A stretch of 64,000 nucleotides of DNA from Pseudogymnoascus destructans (lineage: Eukaryota > Ascomycota > Leotiomycetes > Thelebolales > Thelebolaceae): NCBI RefSeq assembly GCF_001641265.1, contig NW_020167524.1:868001-932000 (forward strand), written 5' to 3'. Below, piece by piece: positions 22,301-35,055 of the stretch. The notes under the pieces were generated by a model. It had not been told where the DNA came from and searched no databases. It saw nothing but the letters and a program-made list of their open reading frames with translations. Both the position numbers and the translations under genes were made by a program. Position 1 is the stretch's first letter; every line of letters starts with the position of its first letter.

Positions 22301-24390
22301 CTGGACCCTTTCGACGGGTCACGGAAAATATGGACGAGGAAAGTAACGCACGAGTATAAGCCACTGGACCCCGTGCCGCCAAACACAGCTACTCGTTTGG
22401 CGAGAAAGAATAACTCGAACATCCTTGAGTATTCCTGCAGCTTGTTTAAGGTGGCAAGAAGTAAGAGGACGTTCAGTGAAACCCAGCCAGTTATTGAAGG
22501 CGACGTTATTCCTTTTCGTCGAAATTTCTTGGATGATCACGACGATCCAGCTAATTCAGGTCCTACGAAATGCTATGTGGTCCCAGAGCCTCTTACAATA
22601 TCAGCAGTAAGTACTCCAGGTTTGTGGAATAACACACACTAATTGTTGCAGCTCCCGACTAGAATTGTCGCTATGGCGTACACATTTCCTGCTATTATTC
22701 ACCGCATTGAATCCTATCTCGTCGCTGTTGAGGCATGCTCCATGCTACATCTCCCTATTTCAGCGGATTTGGCACTAGAATGCATGACGAAAGATACTCG
22801 AAACACTGACGAGCACGGCGAAGAACAGGTCGAGTTTCAGAGAGGCATGGGAAATAATTATGAGCGGCTTGAGTTCCTTGGAGACTGCTTTTTGAAAATG
22901 GCGACGTCAATCTCACTCTACACACTCCACCCAGACAGCAATGAGTTTGACTTCCATGTCAAGCGTATGTTAATGATCTGCAACAAGAACCTTATGGACG
23001 TAGCCTTGCAGCTGAAATTATATGAGTTCATTCGTTCCCAGGCGTTTAATCGGTATGTAGCTCGGACATCGGTATATCTATTTCTCACTAACGAATTTGT
23101 AGACGGGCGTGGTATCCAGAAGGCCTTGTTCTCAAGAAGGGCAAAGCTGCTCAAGCTCCCAAGAAGCACAAGTTGGGCGACAAAACAATAGCTGATGTGT
23201 CTGAAGCATTAATTGGTGCCGCACTACTCACACCATCTAATGGTCACGCAATGGACCATGCAGTGCGAGCTGTCACAGAACTTGTCTACAGCACTGATCA
23301 TGCCATTGAAAAATGGGAGGATTACTTCAAGGGTTACACGAAGCCAAAGTATCAGATTGCAGCTTCAACGGCGTCTCAGCGAAACGTTGCTGAGCAAATC
23401 GAAATTACTCACAATTACCACTTTCACTATCCTCGACTCCTCCGCTCGGCGTTTACCCACCCATCATATCCATTTGCATACGAACGGGTTCCTAACTATC
23501 AGAGACTTGAATTTCTGGGAGATTCATTGCTTGATATGGCTTGTGTCAACTTCCTCTTTCATCGATTTCCGACCAAAGACCCACAATGGTTGACAGAACA
23601 CAAAATGGCGATGGTATCTAATCAGTTCCTTGGCGCTGTTTGCGTAGCACTTGGATTCCATACGCAGTTGCTGCAGTTCAACCCCATTATCCAAGGCAGT
23701 ATCACAGAGTACGTGTGTGAAATAACTGAAGCCCGTGAGCAGGCGGAGCAAGACGCCATCCGCCATGGAAAGCTAGCTTCTGAGTGCGCCCGCGATTATT
23801 GGCTCCATACCAAGCTCCCTCCAAAATGCTTACCAGATATCATTGAAGCATATATTGGAGCAATTTTCGTCGACTCGTCCTTCAACTACGGAGAGGTGGA
23901 GCGCTTCTTTGACCTTCATATGAAGTGGTACTTTGAGGATATTACTCTATATGACACGTTTGCCAACAAGCATCCAGTAACCTTTCTTCACAAGTTCCTT
24001 CAACAGAACATGGGATGTGCGAAGAATATAATTACCGCATCATCGATGCCAGATGATGCCAGCGGGACCCCCCCCAAGATCCTCGCCACTGTGATGATCC
24101 ATAGCCAGATACTGGTTGGCGTGGAGAGGGACAGCGCCAGATATGCAAAGATCGCCGTCGCCCAGCAAGCATTGGAAATTCTGAAAGGAGGAACCCTTAC
24201 CCAGTTCAGACAAACGTACAGATGCGATTGTAAAGAGAAGGGGCTTGATGTGGAGGATTGCCACATGGAGGACGCTGGACAGGAATCACTGGAAAACCAT
24301 GTGGGGATCCCAACGTTAGACATGGAGTCGGCGATGAGGGAGGATATTGGAATGGATAACAGCCGAAGCGGCTCGATCAGTTCAGTTTAA
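19305..24390 (+). CDS. DCL1: Dicer-like protein 1
   Basis: Four exons, 19305-20972, 21059-22606, 22652-23052 and 23103-24390, join with consistent phases into 1634 residues. After a low-complexity N-terminus comes a DExD/H helicase: LDTGSGKT (about 194-201), IFDEAHHAKRN, FGMTASP, and in the C-terminal lobe ATSVAEEGLDIPDCNLVIRF and QSRGRARQ. A Dicer-dimerisation region follows. Two RNase III domains carry ERLEFLGDCFLKMA with DVSEALIGA, and QRLEFLGDSLLDMA with IEAYIGAIFVD, so the acidic catalytic residues of both are present. The tail has YRCDCKEKG and a following Cys/His, like the zinc-binding end of Dcl1. The enzyme cuts double-stranded RNA into small RNAs. It appears intact. The exact first ATG is uncertain. 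Confidence 0.92.
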
Positions 24391-25262
24391 TGATGGGGTT
24401 CGTACAGACCATACGGGATGTCGAGACCTGAACATAATTTGCTGTGGCACAGAGGCCATTTCTACGAAGCACCATCGCTCTACTTGAAGTCATTGAGATT
24501 CCAGATTCTTCCATAGCTCAATCTGAATTCTAGATAATCTTATAGCTTAGCCTATACTCATGAAAATACCAGATGATGAACTGGCTGAGTCGTGAAGTTC
24601 CTCGAGTATGTTGGCAGCGGTGAAAAAGTTATTTACAACCAATCCCATTAAATAAAATAAGTTATTCAAATTAATTTTGGGAAAATAGTTCCAAATCGTG
24701 ATTTAACTGCTTGCCCACTCTACCGCATTCACCATAACTGCAAGCACAAATTAGAGTATAGATACAAAATTATACCTGGCCATCACTGTCGAACTGAGAT
24801 TTGAGGATATTCATATCGTCTGCCACAATCCGCCGAGAGTCTTATCTGAAGCGAGTTCGGAGACAAATACATTGCGTGCTGACTAATAATGTGCTAGCGC
24901 TTTTGTGCAGATTTTCTCATCAGGTACTCGTATTAGCCAATGAAAACGCCGAATTGGCCTTAAGCTTTTTTTAGCGCTTGACGAATAATGACATGGGTTC
25001 CTACATATTTTTTTTGGCAGAACTTCAGCTTCGACTTTCTGACTGTGAGATTTATGCTCACCAATCTCACGCAGAGTCTTTTCCCCTCTACTTGATGTTC
25101 AATTGTGTCTAATCTGCGGCCTTGTTCTCCGTCTTGATTGACTGTGAGATACTTAGATTGAACTTCTAAGGCGGCTCTAGGGCTTTTGCCGCCCATCTTC
25201 GACGAGCTCAGAGATTTACGAATACCCCGCTATACGTCGTACACATCGGAACACTCGCAACC
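24391..25262. other. Intergenic upstream of the pyrimidine gene
   Basis: Follows the DCL1 stop and precedes the carbamoyl-phosphate synthase start. It is AT-rich at 24630-24720. No gene or RNA was recognised; the promoter of the downstream gene is expected in the last few hundred bases. Confidence 0.4.
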
Positions 25263-28200
25263 ATGGCCGAAATAACATACGTCCCGGTCGCTGCTCGGCT
25301 GCGGGGCAGCACCGACGAGAGCCTCGTCGCACTCGAACTCCAAGATGGCGTTGTGTACCAAGGGTACAGCTTCGGTGCCCCCAAGAGCATCGCCGGAGAA
25401 TTGGTCTTCCAGACAGGAATGGTCGGATACCCAGAATCTGTGACTGACCCGTCTTACCGGGGTCAAATCCTCGTCATTACATTCCCTCTTGTAGGAAACT
25501 ATGGTGTGCCCTCCCGGGAAACAATGGACGAACTCCTCAAGGACGTTCCCGTCCACTTCGAATCCTCAGAGATTCACATTGCTGGCTTGGTCGTTGCCTC
25601 CTATGCAGGCGAGGACTACAGCCACTACCTTGCCACATCCTCCCTTGGAGCATGGCTGAAGGAACAGGGGGTTCCCGCCATGTATGGCGTTGACACCAGA
25701 GCCCTCACCAAGAGAATCCGGGACGAAGGTAGTATGCTGGGGCGGATGCTCCTGCAGAAGCAAGGCCTCACTAATGGCAACGCTACCCGACTGTCGGAGG
25801 ACTGGCGCTCGGGTTTTGAGGCTGTGGAGTGGTCTAACCCGAACGCTACAAATCTGGTTGCAGATGGTGAGCTCTACTCAAATGTCCCCCTCGAACATTT
25901 CTGACTGTAGACAAAGTCTCGATCAAGGCCCCGAAATTATACTCTCCCAAGCCTTCCGACGCTCTCCTCCACCCTTCTGGACGCCCAATCCGAGTACTGT
26001 GCTTAGATGTCGGACTCAAGTACAACCAACTGAGGTGTCTCGTCAGGCGTGGCGTTGAGGTCCTTGTATGCCCATGGGACTACGACTTCCCCGCCCTTGC
26101 CGGCAAGGATTACGACGGACTCTTCATTTCCAACGGTCCAGGTGATCCAGCTATGATGACCAAAACTGTCAAGCATATCAAAGCCGCCGTTGAAGAGAAC
26201 CGCACCCCAGTCTTCGGTATCTGCCTTGGTCACCAGCTTCTCGCGAGAGCAACTGGCGCAAGCACCCTGAAGATGAAGTTTGGTAACCGCGGCCACAATA
26301 TTCCATGCACGAACATGTTGACTGGAAAATGTCACATTACTTCCCAGAACCATGGTTATGCTGTGGATACCGCTTCATTGCCCGCAGAATGGGAGGAGCT
26401 TTTCGTCAACGCCAACGACGGCTCAAACGAGGGTATCCGCCACGTCAGCAAGCCACACTTCAGTGTCCAATTCCATCCTGAAAGCACACCCGGCCCAAGG
26501 GATACCGAGTTCTTGTTTGATGTCTTCATCAACACTATCGTCAAGACTCTGGGTGATGCCACCCAATTGAACCTGCCCGTGCAATTCCCTGGAGGCGAGG
26601 CTGCCGAGACGGCAAAACTGAACCCCAGAGTCGATGTCAAGAAGGTTTTGGTTCTTGGAAGTGGTGGTCTGAGCATTGGCCAGGCCGGCGAGTTTGATTA
26701 CTCTGGAAGTCAGGCCATCAAGGCTCTGAAGGAGGAAGGCATTTACACCGTCCTGATCAACCCAAATATTGCCACCATTCAGACATCAAAGGGTCTTGCC
26801 GACAAGGTTTATTTCCTCCCAGTCACTGCCAACTTTGTCCGCAAAGTGATTCTCTACGAGCGCCCTGATGCCATCTATGTCACCTTCGGTGGTCAGACTG
26901 CGCTGCAGGTCGGAATTCAATTGAAAGATGAATTTGAGGGACTCGGCGTTAAGGTTCTCGGAACCCCGATTGACACCATCATCACAACTGAAGATCGTGA
27001 GCTCTTCGCCAGAAGCATGGAATCCATTGGCGAGAAGTGCGCCAAGTCTGCCTCCGCAAGCACTGTCGAGGAGGCCATGCACGTTGTCAAAGACATCGGT
27101 TTCCCCGTCATTGTTCGCGCAGCTTATGCCCTTGGTGGCTTAGGCTCCGGATTCGCCGACAACGAGGCCGAGCTACTGGAGCTTTGCCAAAAGGCGTTTG
27201 CTGCCTCACCTCAAGTCTTGGTGGAGCGCAGTATGAAGGGCTGGAAGGAGATCGAATACGAGGTCGTCAGAGATGCCAGGGACAACTGCATCACTGTCTG
27301 TAACATGGAGAACTTCGACCCTCTCGGTATCCATACCGGTGACTCAATTGTCGTTGCTCCGTCACAGACTCTGTCCGACGAAGACTACAACATGCTCCGC
27401 ACCACTGCTGTCAACGTTATTCGCCATCTTGGTGTCGTCGGAGAATGTAACATCCAATACGCGCTTAACCCACATTCGCAAGAATACTGCATTATCGAGG
27501 TCAACGCGAGACTCTCCCGTTCCTCCGCTTTGGCTTCCAAGGCTACTGGATACCCATTGGCCTTTATCGCTGCCAAACTTGGTCTCGGTATCCCACTGAA
27601 TGAGATCAAGAACTCCGTCACCAAGGAAACCTCTGCCTGCTTCGAGCCATCTCTGGATTACGTCGTCGTCAAGATGCCAAGATGGGACTTGAAGAAGTTC
27701 ACTCGAGTCTCCACGGAACTTGGCTCCTCCATGAAGAGTGTTGGCGAGGTCATGAGCATTGGCAGGACGTTTGAGGAAGCCATCCAGAAGGCTATCAGAT
27801 CCATCGATTTCCACAACCTCGGATTCAGCGAGACTCCGGCCTTGATGTCCATCGATGATGAGCTCCAGACCCCATCCGACCAGCGTCTTTTCGCCATTGC
27901 AAATGCAATGCACGAGGGCTACTCGGTTGACAAGATCCACAACATGACCAAGATTGACAAGTGGTTCCTCAGCAAGCTCAAGGGCCTCAACGACTTTGCC
28001 AAGTACATGTCCACATTTGACACAAGCAGCATCTCGATTGACCTCCTGCGACAAGCAAAGCAGCTTGGTTTCTGTGATCGCCAATTGGCGAAATTCTGGA
28101 GCTCGACTGAGTTGGCCGTTAGAAGGCTCAGAACCGAGGCTGGCGTCACTCCTTTTGTCAAGCAAATCGATACGGTAGCAGCTGAGTTCCCTGCTTTCAC

Positions 28201-31200
28201 CAACTATCTCTACATGACATACAATGGCTCCGAGCACGACTTGGAATTCAACGACAATGGTGTCATGGTACTTGGATCCGGAGTGTACAGAATTGGTTCA
28301 TCTGTGGAGTTCGACTGGTGCTCCGTCAGAGCTATTCGCACTCTTCGTGAGAGCGGGCACAAAACTGTCATGGTAAACGTAAGTTCAAGAAATTTTCATT
28401 GTTTTCTACGGTGTGAGGCGCCTTCCCTTTGGGTCTTGATCCAAATCACCTGAATCACGGGAATGGTTCACGTGATCCACCTCGAATTTTTCTCATCCCA
28501 GTCACTATGATACTATATTCCTATTACAGTTGCTAACTTGACGAAAAGATGAACCCGGAGACCGTTTCGACTGATTACGATGAAGCCGATAGACTTTACT
28601 TTGAGAATATCAACTTGGAGACGATTATCGACATCTACGAGCTGGAATCATCGATTGGCATTCTCATGGCCATGGGCGGCCAAACGCCACAAAACATTGC
28701 CTTACCATTACACCGCCTCAACGTCAAGGTATTGGGAACATCTCCTGAGATGATTGACAATGCCGAGAACAGATACAAGTTCTCCCGCATGTTGGACAGA
28801 ATCGAAGTTGATCAGCCTACATGGAAGGAGTTGACAAGCTTTGAGGAGGCAAAAGAGTTCTGTAACAAGGTTTCATACCCAGTGCTGGTTCGCCCTTCAT
28901 ATGTCCTCTCTGGAGCAGCAATGAACACGGTCTACTCTGAGCCGGATCTTGAGGCATACCTCAAGCAAGCTTCCGAGGTTTCTCGCGAGCACCCAGTCGT
29001 CATTACCAAGTACATTGAGAACGCCAAAGAAATCGAGATGGACGCAGTTGCCAAGGACGGTGTGATGATCGGCCATTTCATCTCTGAGCACGTCGAGAAC
29101 GCTGGTGTCCACTCTGGAGACGCCACTCTTATTCTCCCACCTCAAGACTTGGAGGATACAACTATCAAGCGTATCGAGGAGGCAACTCGCAAGATTGGTA
29201 TGGCTTTGAACATTACAGGTCCATACAATATCCAATTTATCGCCAAGGATAACGACATCAAGGTGATTGAGTGCAATGTCAGAGCCTCTCGCTCGTTCCC
29301 ATTCGTATCCAAGGTTATGGGAGTAGATCTTATTGAGCTGGCCACCAAGGCAATCATGGATCTCCCATTTGAGGCATACGCACCTACAACACTGGTACCA
29401 GGAACGGTCGGTGTCAAGGTCCCCCAGTTCAGTTTCTCGCGACTTTCTGGTGCTGATCCAGTCTTGGGTGTTGAGATGGCTTCTACAGGAGAAGTGGCTT
29501 CGTTTGGAAGAGATAAGTATGAGGCCTACCTCAAAGCTTTGGTCTCCACTGGCTTCAAGCTTCCAGAGCGCAACATCCTTCTATCCATCGGATCTTACAA
29601 GGATAAGAACGAGATGCTTCCGTCGGTGAAGAAGCTGCAGGCTCTGGGCTACAAACTTTTTGCCACGGCCGGTACCGCCGATTTCTTCATGGAGCATGGC
29701 ATTCGCACTCAGTATCTTGAAATCTTGGCCGAGGAGGACGAGCAAAAGTCGGAATACTCCCTGACGCAGCATCTTGCGAACAATATGATCGATCTTTACA
29801 TCAATCTTCCATCCAGCAATCGCTACAGAAGACCTGCGAACTACATGTCGAAGGGCTACAAGACTCGCAGAATGGCAGTCGACTACCAAACTCCTCTTGT
29901 GACCAATGTCAAGAACGCCAAGATCCTCATCGAGGCAATCGCAAGACATTACGATATGGAAATCACCACCCGCGATTACCAGACCAGCCACCGAACGGTT
30001 GTTCTTCCAGGCCTCGTTAATATTCAGGCTTTCCTGCCTGGCATCGCCACGTCCGGAAGCAATGATCTGCAAACCGTGACCGAGGCATCCATTGCCGCCG
30101 GTTTCACCATGATCAGAGTCATGCCCGTTGGCTTGGATAGTTCCATCACTGATGCGAGGACATTGGATATTGCACAGGCCAACAGCAGACAAGGCGCAAG
30201 CTGCGACTACAACTTCTCTGTCGCCGCAACTTCTTCCAATGCTGAGCAAATTAGCTTGATCGCTGGAGAGGTTGGATCGTTGTTTATCCCATTCAACCAC
30301 CTTAATGATAACATCAGCAAGGTCGCAGCGGTTACTGCTCACTTTGATTCTTGGCCAACCTACAAGCCAATCATCACCGATGCCAAGGTGACCGACCTTG
30401 CCTCAATCCTGCTCCTCGCCAGTCTACACAGCAGGAATGTCCATGTCACAAATGTCACCACCAAGGAAGATATTAGACTCATCGCTATGAGCAAGGACAA
30501 GGGTCTCACCGTCACCTGCGATGTTTCCATTTATTCTCTATTTGTTTCTCAAAAGGAGTATCCTGAGTGCTCTTTCTTGCCAACGGTTGCTGATCAAACC
30601 GCTCTTTGGGAGCATTTGAGTACCATCGACATCTTCTCTATTGGCAGTGTACCATACCAACTTGCCAACGCAGCTGGGGAGAAGGCCACCCCGGCAGTCG
30701 GAATTTCGGATGCCCTCCCTCTACTCTTCTCCGCTGTTGCAGACGGCAGATTGACTGTCGACGATATCAAGATTCGCCTCCATGATAACCCAGTCCGCAT
30801 CTTCGAGCTCCATGAGCAAGTCGGTGCGTCAGTTGAGGTAGAAATTGACAGGCCTTACGCAAAGGCGGCCGGTCCAGTCTGGTCTCCATTTGTTGGCAAG
30901 GTTCTCCGCGGATCCGTCCAAAGAGTTATTTTCAACGATAAGGCCGCCTGCCTCGATGGCGAGCCTTGTGATGGAGGACCACTAGGAAAGGATATGTCTT
31001 CGCATGTACTTGTCCAGGTGCCTCAATCCCCAGCCGTCAAGGGCATTCAATCTCCGCTTCTCAGCCCGATGGTTGAAGCTACGGATCGCTCAAAGGCACG
31101 ACGCACATCCTCTCTATTGGGCCAACAACCCGGACCACGAGCATTCAGTCGCCAGAGAGCTCTTGAAGGCTCGGCAATTGTCAACCTGCCATCAAGGATT

Positions 31201-32259
31201 GCGCCAACTGAGGAATACGGTGTTCCATTGTACCCTCAGCCATCTATCTCACCATCCTTGCAATCGCTGCTCGCGCGCTCGCCATTCAAGAACCAGCACG
31301 TCATTTCCGTTAAGCAGTTCACTCGCTCTGATCTCCACGTGCTGTTCACCGTTGCACAAGAGATGCGGCTGGGTGTTCAACGCGAAGGTGTCCTTGACAT
31401 CCTGAAGGGACGCGTCTTGTGCACCATATTCTACGAGCCTAGCACGCGTACCTCGACCTCTTTCGATGCCGCCATGCAACGCCTTGGAGGTCGCACTATT
31501 GCCATCTCCACAGAGCACTCGAGCACTGTCAAGGGTGAAAGCCTCCAGGACTCCCTGCGCACTCTCGCATGTTACGGTGACGCAATCGTTCTCCGCCACC
31601 CAGAGGAGAACTCGGTTGATATCGCAACCAAGTACTGCCCTGTCCCAGTCATCAATGGCGGCAATGGAAGCAAGGAGCACCCTACGCAGGCATTCCTGGA
31701 CCTGTTCACTATTCGCGAAGAGCTCGGCACTGTCACTGGCCTGACAATCACGTTCACGGGAGATCTGCTCCACGGTCGCACCGTGCACTCCCTGTGCAAG
31801 CTACTGCAATACTATGACGTACAAGTCCAACTTGTGTCACCTCCTCAGCTTGCACTCCCAGCCGACATCCGAGACATGCTCAAGGCATCTGGCCAGCTTT
31901 TGTTGGAGACTACGGAGCTTACTCCGGATATCGTGGCGAAGAGTGATGTGCTCTACTGCACTCGTGTCCAGAAAGAGAGATTCGCTGATCTCGCTGAGTA
32001 TGAGAGGCTCAAGGATACATTCATCATTGATAACAAGACATTGAAGGCAGCAAAGCCAAGCATGGTTGTCATGCACCCGCTTCCAAGGAACGCGGAGGTT
32101 GCGGGAGAGGTGGACTTCGACCAGCGCGCTGCGTACTTCAGACAGGTGAGTCACATTCCCCAATTTTACAGCTCGCACAAAATACTGACTACTAGTGTGC
32201 AGATGAGATATGGGCTGTACTGCCGCATGGCGCTGTTGGCTCTAGTTATGGCACCATAA
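25263..32259 (+). CDS. URA2: Multifunctional carbamoyl-phosphate synthase (glutamine)/aspartate transcarbamoylase
   Basis: Four exons, 25263-25866, 25911-28378, 28549-32145 and 32203-32259, give 2241 residues, the usual length. Order: glutamine amidotransferase (GVDTRALTKRIRDEGSMLG; nucleophile in VFGICLGHQLLA), synthetase halves one and two (GSGGLSIGQAGEFDYSGSQA; later VMVLGSGVYRIGSSVEFDW), an allosteric region, a dihydroorotase-like region, and aspartate transcarbamoylase (EPSTRTSTSFDAAMQRLGG; MHPLPRNAEVAGEVD). It makes carbamoyl aspartate, the first steps of pyrimidine synthesis, and is known to be inhibited by UTP. The dihydroorotase-like part (PGLVNIQAFLPGIATSG) lacks the metal-binding His-x-His, as is known for fungi, so this step needs a separate enzyme. 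Intron 2 uses a GCTAAC branch and an unusual AAAAG acceptor, leaving Met where relatives have Tyr before NPETVSTDYD. Confidence 0.95.
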
Positions 32260-32805
32260 ATGAGTGGGGTTGTGGTTTAGTTGACCATTTCCGATAGAAT
32301 TTTTGCGAGAGTGTTTGCACGCACAAATGTGGATTTTTTATTTGCATTTCTCTTGGCGTAGCTAGGTGGAGGTCGTAGATTCTAAAAAGTACTGCATTTT
32401 AAATAATGATGGGATGTGGTGTAAATGGGTTGTTTGAAGTATATACACTTCGGCGGTTGTATTTTATGGGTTGGGTTGGTGGTGTGTTACGTGTTGTGTG
32501 TATATAACGTATTTCACATGCGAGCTGGTCACCCAAGCGAGCTGGTCTGTGAATTTTTCACCCAAAATCAGGAAATTTGCAAGCTAATAACTCAACAACA
32601 ACTTGATAATATATTCTAAAACTGTGTGTACAGCTTGGTCTATACATGTAGATTTCTTTATTCTAGCTTGAGAGCAATTAGTTAAGATATAAAGACCTAG
32701 TCTAAATCTTAATGCTTATACTTAATATCTTAAGAACTACAACATAGAAGCCTTATCACATAGTTTTATAAAGAAACTAGCCATGGTATCAATTAGTCAA
32801 TGGTA

Positions 32806-33241
32806 TCAAAAGTACTTTCCTCGAAGTACGATCATCTTGACCACTTAGATACAAAGAAAGACAAAAAGCAACTAGGTTTGAAGAGATCTTGTGTTGGAGA
32901 ATGGCCAGACCTCGAGGCAGCATTGTTCGAATGGCAACAACAAATGGAAGATACAACAGCTATTATTACTAGAGATATTCTCAAGGCGCAAGCAGCAAAA
33001 CTCTGGGAGAATCTACTGCACTATGCTAATATCAAACAACCTAAATGGTCAATTGGATGGCTGAATTGATTTAAAATACGGTTTAAAATCAAAGAATTTG
33101 TACGTCATGGTGAAGGAGGATCTGTAGCAATCAACAATTCAGATAATATCAAACAGATAGATGAGCTTCATATTCTTGTTTCGACATACAACCCTTCTGA
33201 TATTCTGAATATAGACGAAACATGCTTATATTAGAAGCTAT
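32806..33241 (+). pseudogene. Pogo-type transposase, N-terminal fragment
   Basis: The frame starting near 32800 reads a basic HTH segment, ends at a TGA after WSIGWLN (33067), and continues in frame as FKIRFKIKEFVRHGEGGSV and then DILNIDETCLY with a TAG at what should be Trp. Both stops fit transitions from an original codon. The catalytic core beyond the first Asp is absent because an LTR lies at 33242. Confidence 0.65.
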
Positions 33242-33771
33242 TGTAACACTGACTTCTAAACGATAGAAGACACAGAGGTTTCTTGCGTAAGGTTGACTTG
33301 ACAGAGGAGGCAGGGGATTAGACACAAAGGCTTTCCAAGTAACACGTTACAGTATTGTAAAGAATACTATATTGAGTTGAGCACAAAGCTCCTATCTAAG
33401 GAAATACTATCTACTTATATAGTGGCGTTGTGCCAAAGGGATATCTGTGGATAACATGGATAACATAATATCCATGATATCCAATGTTATCCATCACGTG
33501 AGGTTGCAGCCGTAAGCGCTAGCCATAGCACTAGCACTTAGCCGTAACATCAGTGAGGTGCTAACCTCTGACTTATCCCTGAGTTCTCAGACTCAACATT
33601 TGTTACAACTTGTCTAAACCACTCCACTACATCATACACCTGATTGCTGCGTTGTGAAATAGTCTAAGCTACAACCCTTTGGCTCTGTTTCCTAAGACAG
33701 CTCGTTGTCTTAGTAAAATCACCCCTTCCTTGGATGGCTAGATTCTCACATCTGGTGCACCCACCATTACA
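33242..33771. mobile_element. Composite LTR fragment (two families joined)
   Basis: Bases 33242-33550 begin TGTAACACTGACTTC and match the fragment at 51230-51382. From about 33550 to 33771 the sequence is the reverse complement of the start of the LTR family seen complete at 34067-34975. The composite therefore starts TGTAAC and ends TTACA. It is flanked by GCTAT and GCTAG, a 4-of-5 match that may be a decayed target duplication. It looks like recombination or nested insertion followed by deletion. Confidence 0.55.
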
Positions 33772-34066
33772 GCTAGTATTTCCAGAGACACCACAGCACT
33801 GCTTCTTCGGCTCAGACCTCGTTGTAGAACTACTACCCTACTGCATTTCCCGCTTCACCTAGACATCAACCTCGTTTTGCGCCATCTGATCCTGTCCCTC
33901 AGCTACTGTCAGAGTTCCTCCTTGTCTAAGACCTAAGATTTAGGTCAAAAGTGGGGGTGAAACTCAATATCTTAGTAACTACAAGGCCACAGAGTACTTT
34001 AAATGCTTATAGAAGGCTAAATACATATTTTTACAGTTTATTATTAAAGGGTTGTTGAGGTATTAA

Positions 34067-34975
34067 TGTAATGGTGGGTGCACCAGATGTGAGAATCTAG
34101 CCACCCAAGGAAGGGATGATTTTACTAAGACAACACACTGTCTTAGGAAAAAGAGCCAAAGGGTCGTAGCTTAGACTATTCCACAATGCAGCAATCAGGT
34201 GTATGATGTAGTGGAGTGGTTTAGACAAGTTGTAACAAATGTTGAGTCTGAGAACTCAGGGATAAGTCAGAGGTTAGCACCTCACTGACTTTTCAGAAAC
34301 AAGGAGTAACAAGATCAATGCTTGGAAGCTTGGAAAAGACGTGGAAGTATGTGATAGTCGATTTACTGTATTGTCTGCTTGCCCTTTCTTAAGGAAAGGG
34401 CAAACCTATTTATGCTAAAGGAGTGTAGTTCTCTCATTTTCCAAGACTTTCCATGACTAACCAGGCTTGGTAACTGTAGACGACGTAAGAGAATCCCATA
34501 GAACCATCTCCTAAGTTCCTAGCCTATAGGAAGTGAAAGGAGGTCCAAGGTCAGAGTACCCCTATCGACAGATTATGTCATAACTTAACCAATCTTGTGG
34601 GTAACTAAGGAGCGATGACGTGTAATGAATCATAGACGGTTGTAGAAGCTTTTGGAGCTATCGTTCATGTTCCTAGGCCTCTAGTTGATAGAGATATGTC
34701 ATGTGTAGTATTAGCCCAGTAACTAAGGAGTGATGTCATGTAATGAATCATAGAGGGTTGTAGAGATATGCTATGTGGTCATATCGGCCCAGTAACTAAG
34801 GAGCAATGATGTGTAATGAATCATAGAGGGTTGTAGCAATCGTTGAGTAGTATTGCTCTTGTTGTTGGTGTGACAAGCCAAAATATGTATAGTGACTTGT
34901 AGGTTTGAGGAGGAGATTTCTAAGTTTGCTCTTGAGTTTGATAGCAAACTGAGTGCAACGAATGTCAGTATGACA
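34067..34975 (+). mobile_element. Solo LTR, family A, 909 bp, with TSD ATTAA
   Basis: It begins TGTAATGGTGGGTGCACC, ends CAGTATGACA and is flanked on both sides by ATTAA. It matches the solo LTRs at 57286-58196 and, in reverse, 36097-37159. Near its end are three diverged tandem copies of a block containing GTAACTAAGGAG and AATGAATCATAGA. The internal retrotransposon is absent, so it arose by LTR-LTR recombination. It is inserted in the degraded right end of the pogo-type element. Confidence 0.9.
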
Positions 34976-35055
34976 ATTAAGTTGCAAAATTCATGATTTT
35001 TAGTGTAAAATGCGGTGGCCTGCTCGGTGATATAGCCCGCTTGCATATTAACCAT

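Larger units (their letters stand above)
32503..35055. mobile_element. Degraded pogo-type DNA transposon with nested LTRs
   Basis: The left end near 32503 (TATAACGTATTTCACATGCG) is followed by a subterminal block (32530-32625). A related block in reverse complement is split by the LTR at 34067-34975 and continues to about 35055, giving degraded inverted ends. Inside, a plus-strand transposase start (about 32806-33240) shows a CENP-B-type helix-turn-helix part (EWPDLEAALFEWQQQMED; ANIKQPKWSIGWLN) and the first catalytic Asp in DILNIDETCLY, followed by a TAG and the LTR insertion at 33242. The rest of the transposase is missing or unreadable, so this copy is not autonomous. Ends are approximate. 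Confidence 0.6.

Noticed and set aside
24391..25262. tRNA or other RNA gene in the intergenic regions
   Set aside because: I saw no B-box-like GGTTCGAATCC motif with a matching cloverleaf in this or the other gene-free stretches; a covariance search would be needed to exclude one.
26786..30342. Long minus-strand frames under the pyrimidine gene (for example 27362-28237 and 29581-30342)
   Set aside because: They are mirror frames of a firmly identified gene, with no domain of their own.
33772..34066. Possible CRISPR-like or other repeat structure in the AT-rich nest
   Set aside because: The repeats are dispersed LTR and inverted-repeat copies without regular spacing, and the genome is fungal.
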